Positions 35,418 to 43,136 of a stretch of 64,000 nucleotides of DNA are shown piece by piece. The stretch covers positions 1-64,000 of the forward strand of contig CALKIH010000006.1 of the NCBI GenBank assembly GCA_937995335.1, written 5' to 3'. The translations under genes and the position numbers were made by a program. This DNA comes from UBA2357 sp002344625 (GTDB lineage Bacteria > Pseudomonadota > Gammaproteobacteria > Burkholderiales > Rhodocyclaceae). The notes below the pieces were generated by a model, which did not search any database, was not told where the DNA came from, and saw nothing but the letters and a program-made list of their open reading frames with translations. How positions within the stretch are numbered: the first letter of the stretch is position 1; the number at the start of each line of letters is the position of its first letter.

Positions 35418-36611
35418 ATGTTTGGTTTCCTCAAGAAAAAGCCGAAACCCGATCCCGTCGCGGCCGAGCCGCCTGAAGCGCTTGAGCCGCCCGAAGCGCC
35501 CGAAGCGCCCGAAGCGCCCGAAGCGCCCAGCGACCCGGTTCGCGAGGCCGAGTCAGCGCCGCCGGCGGATCCGGTCGACGCACCGATGGCGGCCGAAGCT
35601 CCGCCCGCGCTGGCCGACGAGCTGGCGCTCCCGGTGCAAGCCCTGCCGCAGCCGGCCGCGCGGCCGTCTTGGGGCGATCGCCTCAAGGCCGGGTTGGCGC
35701 GTACCCGCCAGCAGTTGGGTGGCGGGCTGGCGAGTCTGTTCGGGCGCCGCAAGATCGACGAGGATCTGCTCGAGGAGCTCGAGACCACCTTGCTGATGGC
35801 CGACTGCGGGGTCGAGGCGACCCAGCATCTGCTGGACGAACTGCGGCGGCGCTGGAAGCGCGACCGTCTCGAAACGGCCGATCAACTGCAGGCCGCGCTG
35901 GCCGAGAGCCTGCTGAGCATTCTGAAACCGCTCGAGGCGCCGCTCGACGTTTCGGGGCATTCGCCTTTCATCATCATGATCGCGGGGGTGAACGGTTCGG
36001 GCAAGACCACCTCGATCGGCAAGCTGGCCAAGTATTTCCAGGCTCAGGGCAAGAGCGTGCTGCTGGCGGCCGGCGATACTTTTCGCGCGGCCGCGCGCGA
36101 GCAGCTCGCGACCTGGGGCGAGCGCAACGACGTGACCGTGATCGCGCAGACCGGCGGCGATGCGGCGGCGGTGATCTTCGACGCGATCAACGCCGCGCGC
36201 GCGCGCGGCATCGACGTGGTCCTCGCCGACACGGCCGGGCGTCTTCCGACCCAGCTCAACCTGATGGAAGAAATCGCCAAGGTCAGGCGCGTGATCGCGA
36301 AGGCCCATCCCGGCGGTCCGCATGAGGTGTTGCTGGTGCTCGACGCCAACATCGGCCAGAACGCGCTGGCGCAGGTCAAGGCTTTCGATGCCGCGATCGG
36401 GGTCACCGGCCTGGTCGTGACCAAGCTCGACGGCACCGCCAAGGGCGGAGTGGTCGCCGCGATCGCGCGGCAGGCGCCCAAGCCGCTGCGCTTCATCGGC
36501 GTCGGTGAGGGCATAGACGACCTGCAGCCGTTCGCCGCGCGCGAATTCGTGGACGCACTGTTCTCGGCCACGCCGGGCTCGCTCGCCGATCGCAAAGACG
36601 GCGCCGCATGA
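35418..36611 (+). CDS. ftsY: Signal recognition particle receptor FtsY
   Basis: 397-aa GTPase that docks SRP-ribosome complexes on the inner membrane. The N-terminal A domain (about 1-95) is acidic and Pro/Ala/Glu-rich and contains a PEA tripeptide repeat. The NG domain follows: helical N region (about 100-170), G1 GVNGSGKTTSIGKLA, the insertion box AAGDTFRAAAREQL, G3 DTAGRLPT, G4 TKLDGTAKGG and the C-terminal FIGVGEGIDDLQPF. Length and all motifs are normal. It overlaps ftsE by 4 bases. Confidence 0.97.
   Translation: MFGFLKKKPKPDPVAAEPPEALEPPEAPEAPEAPEAPSDPVREAESAPPADPVDAPMAAEAPPALADELALPVQALPQPAARPSWGDRLKAGLARTRQQLGGGLASLFGRRKIDEDLLEELETTLLMADCGVEATQHLLDELRRRWKRDRLETADQLQAALAESLLSILKPLEAPLDVSGHSPFIIMIAGVNGSGKTTSIGKLAKYFQAQGKSVLLAAGDTFRAAAREQLATWGERNDVTVIAQTGGDAAAVIFDAINAARARGIDVVLADTAGRLPTQLNLMEEIAKVRRVIAKAHPGGPHEVLLVLDANIGQNALAQVKAFDAAIGVTGLVVTKLDGTAKGGVVAAIARQAPKPLRFIGVGEGIDDLQPFAAREFVDALFSATPGSLADRKDGAA
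35490..35526 (+). repeat. Four-copy 9-bp tandem repeat in ftsY
   Basis: The unit CCGAAGCGC is repeated perfectly four times at 9-bp spacing (35491, 35500, 35509, 35518). It encodes a (PEA)n run in the disordered acidic domain of FtsY. Copy number could vary by slippage without breaking the frame. Confidence 0.85.
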
Positions 36612-37273
36612 TTACGTTCGATCGGGTGGTCAAGAGCTACCCCGGTGGCTATACCGCGCTCGCGGGTGTGAGCTTCGAGATCCGGCATGGTGAGCTGGTC
36701 GTGCTGTCGGGTCATTCCGGGGCGGGCAAGAGCACGCTGCTCAAGATGATCGCCGCGATCGAGCGCCCGAGCAGCGGCAGCGTGAAGATCAACGGCCAGG
36801 ACATCTCGCACCTCAAGCGCACCGCCATTCCTTACCTGCGCCGCAGCCTCGGGCTGGTGCTCCAGGAAAGCCGCCTGCTGTTCGACCGCAGCGTCTACCA
36901 GAACGTCCTGCTGCCGCTGGTGATCACCGGGCATCCGCCGCGCGATGCGGCCAAACGGGTGGCGGCGGCACTCGAGCGGGTCGGGCTGGGCGGGCGCGGG
37001 CGCGAGATGCCGGCGGGCCTGTCGGGCGGCGAGCAGCAGCGCGTGGCGATCGCGCGCGCGATCGTCAACCGCCCCGCGGTGTTGATCGCCGACGAGCCGA
37101 CGGCGCACCTCGACAGTGCCTACGCGGACGAGATCGCGAAGCTCTTCAAGTCCTTCAACGAGGCGGGCGTGACCGTGCTGGTGTCCACGCATGACGACAA
37201 GCTCTTCGCCGAGTATCGTCCGCGGCGCCTGGTGCTGGGCAAGGGATTTCTGATCGGAGGCATGTCGTCATGA
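36608..37273 (+). CDS. ftsE: Cell division ATP-binding protein FtsE
   Basis: 221-aa ABC ATPase. Walker A GHSGAGKST, Q-loop LGLVLQESRLL, signature LSGGEQQRVAIARAI and Walker B VLIADEPTAHLD are all intact. With FtsX it couples ATP hydrolysis to activation of peptidoglycan hydrolases at the septum. It overlaps ftsY and ftsX by 4 bases each. Confidence 0.97.
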   Translation: MITFDRVVKSYPGGYTALAGVSFEIRHGELVVLSGHSGAGKSTLLKMIAAIERPSSGSVKINGQDISHLKRTAIPYLRRSLGLVLQESRLLFDRSVYQNVLLPLVITGHPPRDAAKRVAAALERVGLGGRGREMPAGLSGGEQQRVAIARAIVNRPAVLIADEPTAHLDSAYADEIAKLFKSFNEAGVTVLVSTHDDKLFAEYRPRRLVLGKGFLIGGMSS

Positions 37274-38169
37274 ACTGGCTCGTCGTCCATGCCCGCGCGT
37301 TCGCGCAGGCGGTAGTCCGCCTCGCGTCGCAGCCGCTCGGAACCCTGTTGTCGGCCATGGTGGTCGGCATCGCGCTGTCGTTACCGGCAGCCGGTTTCGT
37401 GTTGCTCGACAACGTGGCCACGCTGGCGCGCGGGGTGTCGGGCACGCCCGAGATCAGTCTGTTTCTCGAGCAGAGCGCAGGCGCCGGCGAGGTGGGCGAG
37501 ATCGCGCGGCGGCTCCAGCACGAGGCCGAGGTCGCGAGCTTTCGCCATGTCGGCCGTGACGAGGCGCTGCTTCAACTGGAGCGCGGGGGCCTGGGCGATG
37601 TGCTGGGCGGCCTGGGATCCAATCCCCTGCCGGATGCCTTCGTCGTGACGCCGCGGGGTGAGAGCCCGGAGCTCTACGAGCGCCTGCATGCCCGCTTCAC
37701 GAGCTGGCCCGCGGTCGAGCATGTGCAGCTCGACTCGGCCTGGGTCCAGCGCCTGCATGCGTTGCTGGGGCTGGGTCGGTCGGTGGTGCTGCTGCTGGCG
37801 GGCCTGCTCGGGTTTGCGCTCGTCATCGTCACCTTCAATACCATCAGGCTGCAGATTCTGACGCTGCGCCACGAGATCGACGTCAGCCGCCTCCTGGGGG
37901 CCACCGATCCGTTCATCCGCCGTCCTTTCTATTGGTTCGGCATCCTGCAGGGCGCACTCGGCGGGCTGGTCGCGCTGGCGACGGTATGGCTGACGGTCGA
38001 GGCGCTCGGCCCACCCGCCGCGAGCCTGGCCGCCACTTACGGCGCGGTGTTCAGCCTGAGCGGTCCGGGCGCGCGCGAGGCGCTCGTGATCGTGGCGTTC
38101 GCCGGGTTCTTGGGATGGCTCGGCAGCGCCATCTCGGTACGCCGCCACTTGGCCGAACGACTGGTCTGA
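37270..38169 (+). CDS. ftsX: Cell division protein FtsX
   Basis: 299-aa type VII ABC permease. One N-terminal membrane segment (about 20-42), a periplasmic domain (about 45-165) that would contact EnvC-type factors, then three C-terminal membrane segments (about 170-295; VVLLLAGLLGFALVIVTF, LQGALGGLVALATVW). It is the partner of FtsE and is followed after 144 bases by the unusual PpkA/Tag-like operon, which contains a second transporter of the same mechanistic class. Confidence 0.95.
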   Translation: MNWLVVHARAFAQAVVRLASQPLGTLLSAMVVGIALSLPAAGFVLLDNVATLARGVSGTPEISLFLEQSAGAGEVGEIARRLQHEAEVASFRHVGRDEALLQLERGGLGDVLGGLGSNPLPDAFVVTPRGESPELYERLHARFTSWPAVEHVQLDSAWVQRLHALLGLGRSVVLLLAGLLGFALVIVTFNTIRLQILTLRHEIDVSRLLGATDPFIRRPFYWFGILQGALGGLVALATVWLTVEALGPPAASLAATYGAVFSLSGPGAREALVIVAFAGFLGWLGSAISVRRHLAERLV

Positions 38170-38313
38170 GCGGGGCGCGTCGCGCCCACCCGCCGCAGAC
38201 ATGACGCTCGGCGCGGGTGCGTGCAGCGGGCGAATACGCAGCGGGGATTGGTGTAAGATTTTGTGTCGGAATTCGCGTCGCACACACTTCAATCCGCTCA
38301 GCCAGGAGGCGTC

Positions 38314-40431
38314 ATGACCGGGTATCGCATCGTTTCGTGCAGGGCAGGCATGGTCGCCGCAGCGTTCATGGCGCTTTGCGCCGGTGGCGCCTACGCCGAC
38401 TTGAACACGCTCGAGGGTCGCGACGGGCATGCGCCGCAGCCCGGCCTGTCAGCCCTCGAAGGGAGCCAGGGGCATGCCGGCCCGGCGCTTGCCGCCACCG
38501 CTGCCGCCGCCGTGCTTGCCGACGGCATCGCCTGCGAGGCCGACGCGGCGTGCATCGAGACGGCGACGCAGCTGCCGCTGCGGGTCTTGCCGCGTCCGTT
38601 TTCCCGGCTCTTCCGCGATGCGGCGGCGGATGCCGCGGTGGTGTCGGCCAACATGCCGGCGTTTCATCCGCTCTATGTGTTCGAACGGCGCGACCTCGAC
38701 CTGAGCGCGGCGGCGGACCCCAAGGGGTGGTACCGGGTCGGGCGGGCCCGTGCCGAGCCGGAAGGCTGGATGCAGGCGCGCGACGTGCTCGAATGGCGGC
38801 AGGCGCTGCTGGTGTCTTACACGCATCCGGGCGGCCCGTTGGAGGGTCGCCATCCGGTGCTGATGTTCAGCGACCGGGCCGCGCTCGAGTCGGTTGTCGA
38901 CGACATGGACATGGCTGGTCGCGCGCGCGGGCTGTATGCCGAGTTGAAGGCGGGCGGGATTCCGGAGCACATCGTCAGCATGGAGCCGCAGCGCTTCGTC
39001 GACATCACCCGCCAGTTCTACGTGCTGCCGATCCTGCAGTGGTCGCAAGTGCAGATCGACGGCGATGACGCGCGCGTGCTGCAGCTCGCCGCCGCCGTGC
39101 CGCGCAGCCGGGGCGCCGACACCCTCGAGAACCCGGAGTACCGCGACCAGGCGCAGGTCGGCCGCGATGGCGCGAGCGCCGCGCTCAAGGACGTGAAGGT
39201 CGATATCGTGTTCGTGGTCGACACCACCCGCAGCATGCAGCCCTTCATCGACATGACCCGCGAGGCCGTTGCGGACATGGCCAAGCGCTTCACCGCCGAG
39301 ACGGCCGACCGCTTCCGCTTCGGGCTGGTGACCTTCCGTGATTCGATCGAGGCCGTGCCCCAGCTCGACTACCTCGCCCGCAACCTGACCCCCGAACTCG
39401 TCACCGCCGAAGCGCTGGTGGGCCTGCTCGACGGCGAAGCGCGGGCGACCTCGGTCGGCAGCCTCGACTATGCCGAGGAGGTGTTTGCGGGGGTCGATGT
39501 CGCGCTGCGTTCGAACTGGCGCGACGACGCGTTCCGCTTCGTGATCCTGGTCGGGGATGCCAGCGGCCATCCCAAGGGGCACGCGCAGAACACCACCGGC
39601 AAGGACGAGGTCGATCTGCGTCGCGAGTATGACGACGCCCAGGTGCACCTCCTTGCGATTCACCTGCAGAACCCGCAGGCGGCAGAGGATCATCCGCTCG
39701 CGATCGCACAGTTCGGCCATCTCGCGCGCGTGCGCGGCGACGAAGCGAAGTCCGCGCTGGAGCAGGTGAACGCGTATGACGAAGCCGATTACCGTGCGCT
39801 GGTGGCGCGGGTCACCGGCGACATCAACGCCAAGCTCAATGCAACGCTGGGCATCTCGACCGACGCCGCCGCGGCGCCCCTCGAATCAGTGTCGAGCCTG
39901 TGGGAGGCGGCGTTGATCGAGTACATCGGCAAGGAGGCGAACCCGCCCAAGGACATCGTCGCCTGGGCGCTCGATCGCGATCTGGTCAATCCGGCCGACC
40001 GGGCGCTGGACGTGCGGGTGCTGGTAACGCGCGAGCAGCTCTCGACCCTGGCGCAGTCGCTCGACCAGGTGGTGCAGGCCCTGATGCGGGCTGAAGTCAC
40101 CCAGGCGCAGTTCTTCGAGTCGCTGCAGAGCGTCTCCGGCCAGGCCATGAAACGGCCGGAGGATATCGGGGCCGCGGCCAGTCTCGCCGAAACCGGCTTG
40201 CTGCCGGCCTTCATCCAGAGCCTGCCCTACCGCAGTGACATCCTCGCGCTCACCGACGACATGTTCGCGAGCATGACCACCGAACAGCGCTCGCAGCTCG
40301 AATGGAGCATTCTGGCCAAGCTGCAGCAGTACCGGGCCATCAACGAGCAGGTTGACGCCTGGTTCCGGCTCAACGACACCGATCCGGACCGCGACATGGT
40401 GTATCCGCTCCACCTCGACTATCTGCCCTGA
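38314..40431 (+). CDS. Secreted vWA-domain protein resembling the periplasmic part of PpkA
   Basis: 705 aa. The ATG at 38314 follows a perfect AGGAGG (38304-38309). Signal peptide 1-28 (GGAYA). A low-complexity start (about 30-75) with DLNTLEGRDGH and SALEGSQGH near-repeats and a cysteine pair (GIACEADAAC) is followed by an SH3b-like region (about 115-165; KGWYRVGR, EGWMQARDVLEW). The vWA domain (about 295-480) has a MIDAS-type motif DTTRS in VFVVDTTRSMQPF. A helical C-terminal part (about 500-705) ends it. From memory the order SH3-like - vWA - helical resembles the extracytoplasmic region of the type VI kinase PpkA, but kinase and transmembrane parts are absent. First gene of the eight-gene locus; the ABC ATPase starts 25 bases on. 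Confidence 0.75.
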   Translation: MTGYRIVSCRAGMVAAAFMALCAGGAYADLNTLEGRDGHAPQPGLSALEGSQGHAGPALAATAAAAVLADGIACEADAACIETATQLPLRVLPRPFSRLFRDAAADAAVVSANMPAFHPLYVFERRDLDLSAAADPKGWYRVGRARAEPEGWMQARDVLEWRQALLVSYTHPGGPLEGRHPVLMFSDRAALESVVDDMDMAGRARGLYAELKAGGIPEHIVSMEPQRFVDITRQFYVLPILQWSQVQIDGDDARVLQLAAAVPRSRGADTLENPEYRDQAQVGRDGASAALKDVKVDIVFVVDTTRSMQPFIDMTREAVADMAKRFTAETADRFRFGLVTFRDSIEAVPQLDYLARNLTPELVTAEALVGLLDGEARATSVGSLDYAEEVFAGVDVALRSNWRDDAFRFVILVGDASGHPKGHAQNTTGKDEVDLRREYDDAQVHLLAIHLQNPQAAEDHPLAIAQFGHLARVRGDEAKSALEQVNAYDEADYRALVARVTGDINAKLNATLGISTDAAAAPLESVSSLWEAALIEYIGKEANPPKDIVAWALDRDLVNPADRALDVRVLVTREQLSTLAQSLDQVVQALMRAEVTQAQFFESLQSVSGQAMKRPEDIGAAASLAETGLLPAFIQSLPYRSDILALTDDMFASMTTEQRSQLEWSILAKLQQYRAINEQVDAWFRLNDTDPDRDMVYPLHLDYLP

Positions 40432-40456
40432 GCGCCGGATCCAGCGGACGCGTGCG

Positions 40457-41218
40457 ATGACGGCGGGCGCGGTGCCGATGGTCAGGCTCGAAGGCGTGAG
40501 CAAGCGGCGGGCCCAGGGGGGCAGTGTGTTCGAACTGCAGGTGCCGTCGTTCGCCGTCGGCGCGGGGCAGGTGGTGGCCGTCGTCGGCGCCAGCGGCTGC
40601 GGCAAGAGCACCCTGCTCGACCTGATCGCGCTGGTGATGTCGCCCAGTGCGGCGCAGTGCTTCGAGATGAGTCCGGGGGGCGGCGTCGCGACATGCGACA
40701 TCCGGCGGCTGTGGGCCAGCGCCGACGAGGCCGCGCTGGCGGCGCTGAGGCGCGACTACCTCGGCTACGTCTTGCAGACCGGCGGGCTGCTGCCGTTTCT
40801 CAGCGTGCGTGACAACGTCGGCCTACCGGGGCGGATCAAAGGTGCGCCCGGCGGCGGTGCGCGGCTCGACCGGCTCGCCGCCCGCCTGGGGGTCGCGGCA
40901 TGCCTCGAGCGCATGCCGGATTCGCTGTCGATCGGCCAGCGCCAGCGGGTGGCGATCCTGCGGGCGCTCGCGCACGGCCCGCGGCTGGTCCTGGCCGACG
41001 AACCCACCGCGGCGGTCGACAAGGCACGTGCGCGCGCGATCATGGACGACATGCATGCCTTGGCGCGGGACGAAGGGGTCGCGGTGGTGGTGGTGACCCA
41101 CGATGTGGATCTGGTCGCGGAAAGCGCCGACCTCACCTACACCTTCGATGTCGAGCAGGTCAATGCCCAGGAAACCCGCTCGGTGTGTCGCGGGCTCGGG
41201 CGCGCGGGGCGGGCGTGA
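40457..41218 (+). CDS. ABC transporter ATPase, TagT-like
   Basis: 253-aa ABC ATPase of the LolD/MacB/FtsE group. Walker A GASGCGKST (about 44-52), Q-loop GYVLQTGGLLPFLSV, Walker B LVLADEPTAAVD and H-loop VVVTHDVDL are intact. The signature reads LSIGQRQRVAILRAL, so the usual LSGGQ has Ile for the first Gly. A roughly 25-residue insertion (ALVMSPSAAQCFEMSPGG) follows the first helix. It lies between a PpkA-like vWA gene and a large FtsX-like permease gene, which suggests a TagTS-type transporter. An in-frame ATG at 40478 is a possible alternative start. Confidence 0.85.
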   Translation: MTAGAVPMVRLEGVSKRRAQGGSVFELQVPSFAVGAGQVVAVVGASGCGKSTLLDLIALVMSPSAAQCFEMSPGGGVATCDIRRLWASADEAALAALRRDYLGYVLQTGGLLPFLSVRDNVGLPGRIKGAPGGGARLDRLAARLGVAACLERMPDSLSIGQRQRVAILRALAHGPRLVLADEPTAAVDKARARAIMDDMHALARDEGVAVVVVTHDVDLVAESADLTYTFDVEQVNAQETRSVCRGLGRAGRA

Positions 41219-41297
41219 GTGCCGCCGCCCGGCGGCCCGAAGGGGGCGTTCTCCTCCCGTGGGGCGGTGGTCGCGTTAGCGACCGGAGGGTCGTCCA

Positions 41298-43136
41298 GTG
41301 AGCGCGCAGGCGCGGCCGCTGCTGCTCGTGCCGGGGCTTGCCGCCGCGCAGTTGCGCCATGAGTGGATACTGAGCCTGTGCCTGGTGATCGCGCTCGCCG
41401 CCGTGATCGCGCCCCTGCTGGTATTGCTCGGGCTCAAGCATGGCACCATCGAAACCTTGCGCGAGCGTCTGGTCGAAGACCCGGTCTTCCGCGAGCTTCG
41501 GCCGGCGCAAACCCGCGAGTATCCCGACGCATGGTTCGACGAAGTGCGCGACTGGCCTGGCGTGGCCTTCTTGACACCGACGATTCTGCCGCTGTCGTCG
41601 GTACTGCAGGTCGTGGAACGCGACAGCGGTCGCGGCGTGATCTTCGACCTGCTGCCGACCGCGCCGGGTGACCCGCTGTTGCTCGAGAATGGCGCCGGCG
41701 TGCCGGTCGACGGTGAACTGGTGCTGAGCGCCGAGGCCGCCCGCCGCGCGGGCGTGGGCGCGGGCGATGAACTGACGGTGCGGGTCGGCCGCTCGCGCGC
41801 GGGGCGCGCCGAAGTGGCCGAAGCCCGCCTGAAGGTGGCCGCGGTGCTGACGCCGCGCGCGGGAAGCCTCGCGCGCCTGTATGCGCCGCTCGCCTTCGTG
41901 CGCGATGTCGAAGCCTACAAGGAAGGCTATGCGGTGCCGGCGCGCGGCTGGGCGGGCGATACCCCCGAACCCTTTCTGAGCTTCGACGGTGCGGTCCTGC
42001 TGCTGCGCGCGCCGCTGCCGCCGATCGTCCGCACCGGGCTGATCATCAACACCGGCTTTGCCCGACTCGAAGAAGCCGGCGCGGCCGAGGTCGAAGCCTT
42101 GCTCGGCTTCGCGCCGGCGCAGGGTTTGCAGGCCTACGCACTCGATGCCGGCGGCGGGGTGGTCACGGTATCGAGCCTGCGTGCGCTCGAACAAAAGCTG
42201 CGGGGTTACGATCGGGTGCTGCTGCCGTATGTGCGCAAGCTCGCGCTCACGGCGGCGGGGGGTGAGCCGCTGCAGCCGCTGGGCCTGTCGGTCGATGCCG
42301 GCCAGGCCGCCATGCTCGGCCTGAGCGCGTCGCCCTGGGGCGGTTTCAGCGCCGCCTCGGGCGAACCCGGTCGCCTGACTTCGGTCCTCTTGCCCCGGAC
42401 GACGGACGCGCCGCCGGACCGCCTGGCGGTCGAGAGCGCGGGCGTGGGTGTCCTTGCGTTCGAACTCGCCCGCGTGGGCGAGAGCCCGTTCGCGCGCCCG
42501 GTCGTGCCGATCGAGCTCCTCGGGGTGCTGCGCACCGCGACCCAGCGCGGGGTCGGCTTCGACGCCGCGCGCGGGCGCTTCGAGATGGCACGCGGCGGCT
42601 ATCGCGGTTTCCGGCTCTATGCCGGGCGAATCGATGACGTGCCGGCGCTGTTCCAGCGCTTGCGCGGGCTGGGCATCGAGACGATCGCCGAGGTCGAGGC
42701 GATCGAGCGCATCCAGGTGCTCGATGCCGGCCTCACCCGCTTGTTCTGGCTGATCTCGGTGCTCAGCGTCAGCGGCGGCACGGCGGTGCTGGTGGCAAGC
42801 CTGTATGCGTCGGTCGAACGCCGCCGCCGCGACCTGGGGGTGTTGCGGCTGCTCGGGTTCGCCAGGGCGCACGTGTTTTTCTTCCCGGTCGCGCAAGGCG
42901 CGATCATCGCCGGCCTCGGGCTGGTGGCGGGGTTCGCGGGCTATGCCAGCCTGGCGTTCGCGATCAACCGCAGTTTCGCGAGCGAACTGGCGCCGGGAGA
43001 ATCGTTTTGCGTGCTGCCGGCGGGCGACATCCCGCTGGCGATCGCCGCGACCCTGGCGCTGGCCGTGCTGGCCGCGCTGGTCGCGGCCGCGCGTGCAACC
43101 CGTATCGATCCGGCGGAGGCCATTCGTGAGCAATAA
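41298..43136 (+). CDS. FtsX/MacB-like ABC permease, TagS-like
   Basis: 612 aa. GTG start with GGAGGG upstream (41285-41290). An N-terminal membrane helix (about 27-50, LSLCLVIALAAVIAPLLVLL) is followed by a large periplasmic domain (about 55-480). Three C-terminal helices follow (about 485-610; LFWLISVLSVSGGTAVLVASL, GAIIAGLGLVAGFAGYASLAF, IPLAIAATLALAVLAALVAAA), and it ends in the type VII ABC signature ATRIDPAEAIREQ. Such permeases move conformational signals across the inner membrane instead of substrates. The following SUMF1-like gene overlaps it by 11 bases. Confidence 0.85.
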   Translation: MSAQARPLLLVPGLAAAQLRHEWILSLCLVIALAAVIAPLLVLLGLKHGTIETLRERLVEDPVFRELRPAQTREYPDAWFDEVRDWPGVAFLTPTILPLSSVLQVVERDSGRGVIFDLLPTAPGDPLLLENGAGVPVDGELVLSAEAARRAGVGAGDELTVRVGRSRAGRAEVAEARLKVAAVLTPRAGSLARLYAPLAFVRDVEAYKEGYAVPARGWAGDTPEPFLSFDGAVLLLRAPLPPIVRTGLIINTGFARLEEAGAAEVEALLGFAPAQGLQAYALDAGGGVVTVSSLRALEQKLRGYDRVLLPYVRKLALTAAGGEPLQPLGLSVDAGQAAMLGLSASPWGGFSAASGEPGRLTSVLLPRTTDAPPDRLAVESAGVGVLAFELARVGESPFARPVVPIELLGVLRTATQRGVGFDAARGRFEMARGGYRGFRLYAGRIDDVPALFQRLRGLGIETIAEVEAIERIQVLDAGLTRLFWLISVLSVSGGTAVLVASLYASVERRRRDLGVLRLLGFARAHVFFFPVAQGAIIAGLGLVAGFAGYASLAFAINRSFASELAPGESFCVLPAGDIPLAIAATLALAVLAALVAAARATRIDPAEAIREQ

